DNA of 51,970 nucleotides, taken from positions 1-51,970 of the forward strand of contig NZ_BAKJ01000035.1 in NCBI RefSeq assembly GCF_000614125.1, in the 5' to 3' direction. The notes beneath the pieces are model-generated. The model was not told the origin of the DNA, made no database searches, and worked only from the letters and a program-made list of their open reading frames with translations. The translations under genes and the position numbers were made by a program. The DNA is from Bacteroides rodentium JCM 16496. GTDB taxonomy: Bacteria > Bacteroidota > Bacteroidia > Bacteroidales > Bacteroidaceae. Positions 44,789 through 51,970 of the stretch are shown in pieces. The stretch's first letter is position 1; every line of letters starts with the position of its first letter.

Positions 44789-46967
44789 ATGAAGCAAAAA
44801 CATTTTTTGATAAGTTTGGCTGTCTTGGCAACAGGCATCTCCGTAGGTGCCCAGACCAGGGATAATGTCAAGACTACTTTTCAAACCTCACGCGAGTGGA
44901 AACCTTCCATTGACAATAGGCTGATGCGGTGATGGTGTATGGAGTAGGGGGGAATCCTTCGGACAAGTCGCGCAAACTATCTTTCGAGGAGCGGGTGAAG
45001 TCCTGGAAGAAGCGCGGATATATCATACACTTTATGACCGGCATTGCTTGGGGTGAATATCAGGACTATTTCACCGGACAATGGGACGGGAAATGGCATT
45101 TGGATGAGGGGCAGGTCACTCAGGCCGGAGACACGATATGGCACGGCCACATGGTGCCCTATATCGTGCCGTCGGAGAATTTTTTAAGTTATCTGAAGGA
45201 GAGACATGTGAAGAGGGTAATCGATGCCGGTGTGGACGCCATTTTCATGGAGGAACCGGAATTCTGGGCAAGAGCCGGTTACAGCGAGTCCTTTAAGAAG
45301 GAATGGAAAAAATATTATGGCTTTGACTGGAGACCGCAACATGAATCGCCGGAAAATACTTACTTGTCGAGCAAACTCAAGTATTATTTGTACTATCGTG
45401 CACTGAATGAAGTCTTCACCTTTGCCAAAGAATATGGTAAAAGCAAAGGGATGGACGTGAAGTGTTACGTTCCCACCCATTCGTTGGTGAACTATTCGCA
45501 ATGGCAGATTGTCAGCCCGGAAGCAAGTCTTGCTTCACTTCCTTGTGTGGATGGTTACATCGCTCAGGTATGGACCGGAACCTCGCGCGAGCCGAATTTC
45601 TTTGACGGCCGCAAACGTGAGCGTGTGTTCGAGACTGCCTATCTGGAGTATGGTTCCATGGAGTCGATGACTGCTCCCACCGGTCGTAAGATGTTCTTCC
45701 TGACCGACCCTATTGAAGACTGGCCGCGTGACTGGGCAGACTATAAGAAGAACTACCAGGCCACTTTTACGGCACAATTGCTCTATCCCAATATAGCCGA
45801 TTACGAAGTGATGCCTTGGCCGGAACGTATCTACGAAGGGCTGTACCGCACAAGTGCCGATAGTGATAGGAAAGAACGCATCCCTCGTTTCTATTCCACA
45901 CAGATGCAAGTGATGATAAACGCTCTGAACCGTATGCCTCTGACCGATAAGAAGCTGACCGGAAGCAAAGGATTCAGCGTATTGATGGCAAATTCCTTGA
46001 TGTTCCAGCGTTTTCCTACACACAATGGATATGAAGACCCGCAACTGGCCAATTTCTATGGTCAGGCGTTGCCTTTGCTTAAAAGAGGTGTACCCGTCAA
46101 AACTGTCCACATTGAAAACCTCGGCTATAAAGAAGCACTGGCTGACACAAAAGTGTTGCTGATGACTTATGCGAACATGAAACCGCTCGAGCCCGAAGCG
46201 CACAGTCACATTGCCAGTTGGGTGAAGAAGGGGGAGTGCTGATTTACAGTGGAACGGACAATGACCCTTTCCAGCATGTAAGAGAGTGGTGGAACACCGA
46301 CGGTTACAACTATGCTACCCCTTCCGCACATCTTTTTGAGCAGATGGGACTTCCTGCCAGACCGGAACAGGGAGAATACAGCTACGGTAAGGGAACTGTA
46401 TGTATTGTTCGTACCGACCCCAAAGATTACGTTTTGAATGAAGGCGGTGACAAAGATTTTTTGTATCTTGCGACCCGAATGTACGAGCAGAATGCGAAAG
46501 CGGGGAAATTGGAGTTCAAGAATAGCTTCTATCTGCAAAGGGGAGACTACGACTTGGCTGCTGTGCTTGAAGAGAGCGTGAGCGACGAGCCGTTTACTGT
46601 AGAAGGATGTTTGATTGACCTTTTCGACCCTAAATTACCGATATGTGCTTCCAAGCAGATAAATCCGGGCGAACAAGCCTTGCTGCTGAATGTAGAACGT
46701 GTAGCCGGTAAGAAGAAGCCTCAAGTGTTGGCTTCGGCAAGTCGTGAAGAACAGGAAGAACGCGGGAAAGGCTGGTATTCCTATGTGGCGAAAAGTCCTG
46801 CCGAGACTTCAAACATATCGCGGGTGCTGCTGCCCCGTTGTCCTAAGAGTGTGACGGTCGACGGCAAAGAAGTATGCGATGCCAAGCGTTGGCATGCAGC
46901 AAGTCATACCTATTTGATAGAGTTTGAGAATAACCCTGACGGAGTGTCGGTGAAATTTTGCTGGTAA
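44789..46967 (+). CDS. putative new-family glycosidase (TIM barrel plus GH42-like domain); two one-base frameshifts
   Basis: Start ATG 44789 gives the signal peptide KHFLISLAVLATGISVGAQ. One base near 44917 (AATAG|GCTGATGCG) joins SIDNRADAVMVYGVGG. A second near 46234, in a run of five G, joins SWVKKGGVLIYSGTDNDP. The whole is about 726 residues. Residues about 45-380 look like a (beta/alpha)8 barrel, with DAIFMEEPEFW as a possible acid/base site and LYPNIADYEVMPWPERIY late in the barrel. About 395-500 resemble the Rossmann-like trimerisation domain of GH42/GH164 enzymes (FSVLMANSLMFQRF, TKVLLMTYANMKPLEPEAHS). A C-terminal beta part follows. I cannot assign a CAZy family. Its place in the PUL argues for glycan cleavage. 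Confidence 0.78.
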
Positions 46968-47028
46968 TCGTGGGTATTTCTAGTTTTTTAGAATGTAACA
47001 ACATAAACAACTATATTATATAAACAAT

Positions 47029-49523
47029 ATGAAAAAACAACTTTTATACACCTTGTTGGCTTCATGCCTTTTTGCGTGCAGTGACAAGGATACTTCTTAC
47101 GAAGTCGTAAAGAACGATTTGAGAGCACCTGCCTACCCGCTTGTCACCATCGACCCTTATGCCAGTGCATGGTCCATGAGTGATAACCTTTACGACAGCC
47201 CCGTGCGCCATTGGACGGGTAAAGATTTCCCCTTGATTGGCGTGGTAAAGGTAGACGGCGTTTCTTATCGTTTTATGGGAACCGAAGAACTGGAGATGAA
47301 TGCCATTGTGCCCACCTCGCAGCAAGGCGACTGGACGGGGCGCTATATCACAGACAAGCCCGCTGGCGACTGGACATCTGCCGATTACGATGATTCCGGA
47401 TGGAAGTCGGACCGTGGTGCCTTTGGTACCAAAGAAAATGAGCCTACAGCCAAGACGCAATGGGGAACCCGTAATATCTGGGTGCGCCGTACTGTAAATA
47501 TCGACCGCGATTTGACCGGCATACCTGTTTATCTGGAATTCTCCAATGATGATGATGCCGTATTCTACATCAACGGAGTGAAGATACACAGTACCGGAAC
47601 CACATGTAATAAGAACAAGGTAGTGAAACTTCCCGATGAGGCTTTGGCGGCTTTGAAACAAGGAGACAATATGATTGCTGCCGAGTGTATCAATCCCGTG
47701 GGTAACGGTCTGCTCGACTTCGGCCTGCAGATTCCGAAACATCTGGAAACCGTATTCGGCAAGACGGCAGAACAAATCTCAGCCGATGTGCAGCCCATGC
47801 AGACACACTACGCTTTTACTTGTGGTGATGTCGACTTGAAAGTCACCTTCACGGCACCTCTCTTCATGGAAGACTTGAAGCTACTGAGCCGTCCTGTGAA
47901 TTACCTTACTTATAGTGTTGCCGCTCGCGACGGCAAGGAACACGAGGTGGAAGTGTATTTTGAGGCCTCGCCGCGCTGGGCGCTCGACCAACCTTACCAG
48001 CAATCTGCAAGCAAGGGATATGAAGCCGACGGACTGCTTTACCTGAAGAGTGGAAGTAAGGAGCAGAATATCCTGGCTAAGCAGGGCGATGACCTTCGCA
48101 TTGACTGGGGGTATTTCTACATGGTTGCCGATAAGAAAAATACTGTATACAGTGTTGGCAACAGTACCGAACTGCGCAAAAACTTCGTGAACGGAACCAT
48201 GAACTCGGCTTCGCTCGAGGGAGAGGATAGCAATGGAAACATGGCTTTGGTGCGTAGCTATGGCAAAGTGAAGAATGTTACCGACAAGATAATGCTGGGA
48301 TATGACGACATCTATTCCATCCAGTACTTTGGTACCAACTTGCGTCCTTACTGGAACTCAAAAGGCGACCGCACCATTGAGGCGGAAATGCTGGCTGCCT
48401 ACAATGAGTATGACAAATTGCTGGCACGTTGCTATGCTTTCGATAAAAAGTTGATGGAAGATGCCTCTGCAGCAGGAGGTAAGGAATATGCCGACCTCTG
48501 CGCGTTGGCCTATCGTCAATCCATTGCTGCCCACAAACTCGTGGAAGCTCCCAACGGTGACCTGTTGTGGCTGTCGAAAGAAAACAACAGCAACGGTTGT
48601 ATCAATACCGTAGACCTGACCTACCCCTCGGCCCCCCTCTATCTGATTTATAATCCGGAATTGGAGAAGGGCATGATGAACGGTATCTTCTATTATAGTG
48701 AAAGCGGTAAATGGACCAAACCCTTCGCTGCTCATGATTTGGGTACTTATCCTCTTGCCAACGGACAGGTGTACGGAGCGATATGCCGGTGGAAGAGAGT
48801 GGAAATATGTTGATTCTTACAGCTGCCATTGCTGCCATAGAAGGCAATGCCGACTATGCAGCCAAACATTGGGAAGTGCTCACCACTTGGACAGACTATC
48901 TGGTGGAAAAAGGACTTGACCCTGAAAACCAACTCTGTACCGATGACTTCGCCGGACACTTTGCCCATAACACCAATCTCTCCATCAAAGCAATTTTAGG
49001 AGTAGCCTCTTATGGCCGGTTGGCTGAAATGCTCGGCAAGAAGGATGTGGCCGAAGCCTATACCATGAAAGCCCGCAAGATGGCAGCAGAATGGGAGCGC
49101 ATGGCCAACGACGGCGACCATTACCGCCTGACATTCGACAAGCCGGGTACATGGAGCCAGAAGTACAACCTGGTTTGGGACAAACTGCTCGGATTGAACA
49201 TCTTCGATAGCAAAATTGCGGAAATGGAGATACCTTATTACCTGACCAAGCAGAATATCTATGGTCTGCCACTCGACAATCGTGAGACTTATACCAAGAC
49301 CGACTGGATTATGTGGACTGCCACAATGGCTCCTGACCGGGCTACTTTCCGTGAATTCATCGTCCCGGTGCATAAGTTCATGAACGAAACGATAGACCGC
49401 GTGCCGATGTCCGACTGGGTATTTACCGACAAGCCCAACTGGCGTGGTTTCAAGGCCCGCTCGGTAATAGGCGGATATTACATGAAAATGCTTGAAAGCA
49501 AGCTGATGCAGAATAAACAATGA
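47029..49523 (+). CDS. DUF4965/DUF5127 glutaminase-A-like lipoprotein; one-base frameshift
   Basis: Lipobox LFAC with Cys17. The N-terminal PLVTIDPYASAWSMSDNLYD and LIGVVKVDGVSYRFMG, the middle YDDIYSIQYFGTNLRPYW and YADLCALAYRQSIAAHKLVE, and the C-terminal DDFAGHFAHNTNLSIKAILG and TKTDWIMWTATMA are typical of the DUF4964/DUF5127/DUF4965/DUF1793 family, often named glutaminase but common in PULs. A galactose-binding-like sandwich is inserted at about residues 105-245 (NIWVRRTVNID, VYLEFSNDDDAVFYINGVKI). One base near 48780 joins GQVYGADMPVEESGNML. Full length about 831. Its stop overlaps the GH92 start by 4 bp. Confidence 0.85.
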
Positions 49524-51847
49524 CAAAATCGATTAAACGCATGAAAAGACTCTTTGCATGGGGAACCGCCCTCCTTTTTGCAGGCGGTATGCAGGCGGCT
49601 TCGCTGCCGGTTGACGAGTCGGTTACACCGGTGGATTACGTCAGCACTTTGGTTGGCACGCAATCTAAGCATGCTCTTTCTACGGGCAACACTTATCCTG
49701 CCGTGGCAATGCCTTGGGGTATGAACTTCTGGACACCGCAGACCGGTACCATGGGGGATGGATGGGCCTATACCTATGATGCCGACAAGATGCGCGGCTT
49801 CAAGCAGACACATCAGCCCAGTCCGTGGATTAACGACTACGGACAGTTTGCCATTATGCCTGTCACCGGAAAGGTGGCTTTCGACCAGGACGAGCGTGCC
49901 AGTTGGTTTTCTCACAAAGCCGAGACTGCCACTCCTTATTATTATAAGGTCTATCTTGCCGACCATGATGTGACGGCAGAGTTTGCCCCTACCGAGCGTG
50001 CCGCTGCCTTCCGTTTCACTTACCCTGAAACGGAGGCGGCCTATGTGGTGGTCGATGCCATGGACAATGGCTCTTTTGTGAAGATTATTCCGGCTGAAAA
50101 GAAAATCATAGGCTACACCACCAAGAACAGTGGTGGTGTGCCTGAAAATTTCAAGAACTACTTTGTATTGCAGTTCGATAAGCCTTTTACTTATACTGCT
50201 GCCGTGAAGGACGGAAAGATTGACCCTCGTGTCACAGAGGCTGGTGCTAATCATGCCGGTGGTATCATCGGTTTCAGCACCCGTCGCGGTGAGCAGGTGA
50301 ATGTGCGCGTGGCTTCTTCATTCATCAGCCCAGAACAGGCTGAACTGAACCTGAAGGAACTGGGTGACCGGACACTTGAAGAGGTGGCGAAAGCCGGGCG
50401 TGACGAATGGAACCGTGTGCTGGGCCGCATCGAGGTGCAGGACAACGACCTCGACCGTCTGCGTACCTTCTACTCTTGCTTATACCGTTCGGTTTTGTTC
50501 CCGCGCAGTTTCTATGAGATAGATGCGCAGGGTCAGGTGATGCACTATAGTCCCTACAATGGCGAGGTGCTGCCCGGATATATGTTTACCGATACCGGTT
50601 TCTGGGACACTTTCCGTTGTCTTTTCCCCTTCCTCAATCTGATGTACCCGTCCATGAATGCCAAGATGCAGGAAGGACTGGCAAATACATACAAGGAGAG
50701 CGGTTTCCTGCCCGAATGGGCCAGCCCGGGCCACCGTGGTTGCATGGTGGGTAATAATTCCGCCTCTGTGGTGGCAGATGCTTGGTTGAAAGGGTTGCGT
50801 GGCTACGACATCGAGACTTTATGGGAAGCTGTGAAGAGTGGTACGGAGAAAGTGCATCCCGAGGTTTCCTCTACCGGACGCCTGGGACATGAGTATTACA
50901 ACAAGCTGGGTTATGTACCTTATAATGTAGGCATCAACGAGAATGCAGCCCGTACGCTGGAGTATGCCTATGACGATTGGTGTATCTACCAGCTGGGACT
51001 TTCGCTCGGCAAGTCGAAGAAAGAACTGGCTCCTTTTGCCAAACGTGCGCTGAACTACCGGAATCTTTTTGACCCTGCCCACAAGCTGATGCGTGGCAAG
51101 AATGAGGACGGAACATTCCAATCGCCTTTCAACCCCTTGAAGTGGGGTGACGCCTTTACCGAAGGAAACAGTTGGCACTATTCGTGGTCGGTTTTCCATG
51201 ATCCGCAAGGACTCATTGACCTGATGGGGGGCAAGGACTCCTTCAACCAAATGATGGATTCCGTGTTTGTGTTGCCGCCAGTGTTCGACGAAAGCTATTA
51301 TGGCAGTGTCATCCACGAAATCCGGGAGATGCAGATCATGAATATGGGCAACTACGCTCACGGCAACCAGCCCATACAGCACATGATTTACCTCTATAAC
51401 TATTCCTCCCAGCCGTGGAAGGCACAGTACTGGCTGCGTGAGGTTATGGAGCGCATGTACAATGCCAATCCCGACGGTTATTGCGGTGATGAGGACAACG
51501 GCCAGACATCTGCCTGGTACGTGTTCTCAGCTCTGGGATTCTATCCCGTCTGTCCGGGTACAGACCAGTATGTGCTGGGTGCTCCTCTCTTCCGTTCTGT
51601 GCGTCTGCATTTGGAAAATGGCAAGACTGTGACGATTGAAGCTCCTGAGAATAGTCGTGCCAACCGCTACGTGCAGAAACTCACAGTGGACGGCGTTGAC
51701 TATACACGCAACTATCTGACACATGGGCAACTGATGAACGGCTCCTCACTGCGCTTCACTATGGACGATGTGCCCAACAAACAGCGCGGGGCAGGAGAGG
51801 AGGATGCTCCTTACTCCTTCTCGAAAACACTTAAAAAGAAAAAGTGA
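49520..51847 (+). CDS. GH92-type alpha-mannosidase
   Basis: 775 residues. GH92 enzymes are calcium-dependent exo-alpha-mannosidases with an N-terminal beta sandwich and an (alpha/alpha)6 barrel. Visible motifs are VDYVSTLVGTQ, GNTYPAVAMPWGMNFWTPQT, GFKQTHQPSPWINDYG, then TEGNSWHYSW, whose E548 fits the family's catalytic acid, and GDEDNGQTSAWYVFSALGFY with D657 and D659 as the likely base pair. A signal peptide follows the positively charged start (TKSIKRMKRLFAWGTALLFA). The downstream ATG at 49541 (MKRLFAW) would give a cleaner signal peptide. Last gene of the PUL. It would trim mannose from fragments made by the GH76 enzyme. Confidence 0.95.
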   Translation: MTKSIKRMKRLFAWGTALLFAGGMQAASLPVDESVTPVDYVSTLVGTQSKHALSTGNTYPAVAMPWGMNFWTPQTGTMGDGWAYTYDADKMRGFKQTHQPSPWINDYGQFAIMPVTGKVAFDQDERASWFSHKAETATPYYYKVYLADHDVTAEFAPTERAAAFRFTYPETEAAYVVVDAMDNGSFVKIIPAEKKIIGYTTKNSGGVPENFKNYFVLQFDKPFTYTAAVKDGKIDPRVTEAGANHAGGIIGFSTRRGEQVNVRVASSFISPEQAELNLKELGDRTLEEVAKAGRDEWNRVLGRIEVQDNDLDRLRTFYSCLYRSVLFPRSFYEIDAQGQVMHYSPYNGEVLPGYMFTDTGFWDTFRCLFPFLNLMYPSMNAKMQEGLANTYKESGFLPEWASPGHRGCMVGNNSASVVADAWLKGLRGYDIETLWEAVKSGTEKVHPEVSSTGRLGHEYYNKLGYVPYNVGINENAARTLEYAYDDWCIYQLGLSLGKSKKELAPFAKRALNYRNLFDPAHKLMRGKNEDGTFQSPFNPLKWGDAFTEGNSWHYSWSVFHDPQGLIDLMGGKDSFNQMMDSVFVLPPVFDESYYGSVIHEIREMQIMNMGNYAHGNQPIQHMIYLYNYSSQPWKAQYWLREVMERMYNANPDGYCGDEDNGQTSAWYVFSALGFYPVCPGTDQYVLGAPLFRSVRLHLENGKTVTIEAPENSRANRYVQKLTVDGVDYTRNYLTHGQLMNGSSLRFTMDDVPNKQRGAGEEDAPYSFSKTLKKKK

Positions 51848-51879
51848 ACCCAAAGCCAAAACCATAGCAATTAATGATG

Positions 51880-51934
51880 AGGGTGTGCCGAATGTCTGAC
51901 GGAGTGATAGCTGAAAAACGTTTTGACACACCCT
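51880..51934 (+). terminator. probable terminator at the end of the PUL
   Basis: AGGGTGTG (51880-51887) pairs with CACACCCT (51927-51934) around a 39-nt loop, followed by a pyrimidine-rich tail (TTCTCTCTT). The long loop and lack of a pure T-run make it imperfect. Confidence 0.5.
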
Positions 51935-51970
51935 TTCTCTCTTAAGATAAATCACTGTTTGAAAACCCTA

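Overview
The window looks like chromosomal DNA of a gut Bacteroides. Evidence: promoters of the Bacteroides type (TTTG, about 19 bp, TAnnTTTG); a SusC/SusD pair with lipoproteins and glycosidases; many Bacteroidota-type exported proteins; and a housekeeping order (rplM-rpsI-rpsB-tsf; rex followed by a fumarylacetoacetate hydrolase homologue and ispF) that fits this group. I cannot name the species.

Layout. 1-9400: carB behind a structured leader, a hexapeptide acetyltransferase, two identical tRNA-Val(UAC) genes, purB, an rluB-type pseudouridine synthase with a long Arg/Pro/Asp/Tyr-rich N-terminal repeat region, and asnS. 9400-13400: a small secreted DUF4488-like protein, then the ribosomal operon rplM-rpsI-rpsB-tsf. 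13500-19000: a four-gene operon of exported proteins of unknown function (Sel1/TPR protein, unknown protein, NTF2-like protein, TPR protein with a barrel-like C-terminus). 19000-22640: an array of 22-bp repeats, then asmA-like and SUI1-like genes on the minus strand. 22850-26810: rex, FAH-family hydrolase, ispF, a calcineurin-like phosphoesterase and a Gfo/Idh/MocA oxidoreductase. 26820-31370: minus-strand unknown protein and porin, then a plus-strand GH74-type protein.

32246-51847 is a polysaccharide utilisation locus (PUL). It starts with a membrane-spanning regulator (LamG-like domain, kelch propeller, one TM helix, cytoplasmic SARP-like winged helix plus helical repeats). Then come a two-module surface lipoprotein, a GH76-type endo-alpha-mannanase, SusC, SusD, a DUF3823 lipoprotein, an unassigned TIM-barrel enzyme with GH42-like architecture, a DUF4965/glutaminase-like lipoprotein and a GH92-type alpha-mannosidase. 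GH76 plus GH92 points to an alpha-mannan type glycan. The regulator is neither a hybrid two-component system nor an ECF sigma/anti-sigma pair, and is the best candidate for an undescribed system here.

Sequence quality matters. At least 13 single-base frameshifts break ten genes, including the essential tsf. Every one is repaired by adding one base, so the sequence has very probably lost single bases during sequencing or assembly; these genes should not be read as true pseudogenes. They are annotated here across their full span.

Three intergenic tandem arrays (19073-19226, 31749-31811, 44689-44754) have 21-22-bp units. Units of the first and third are dyads with TTGC/GCAA ends. They are not explained by any gene.
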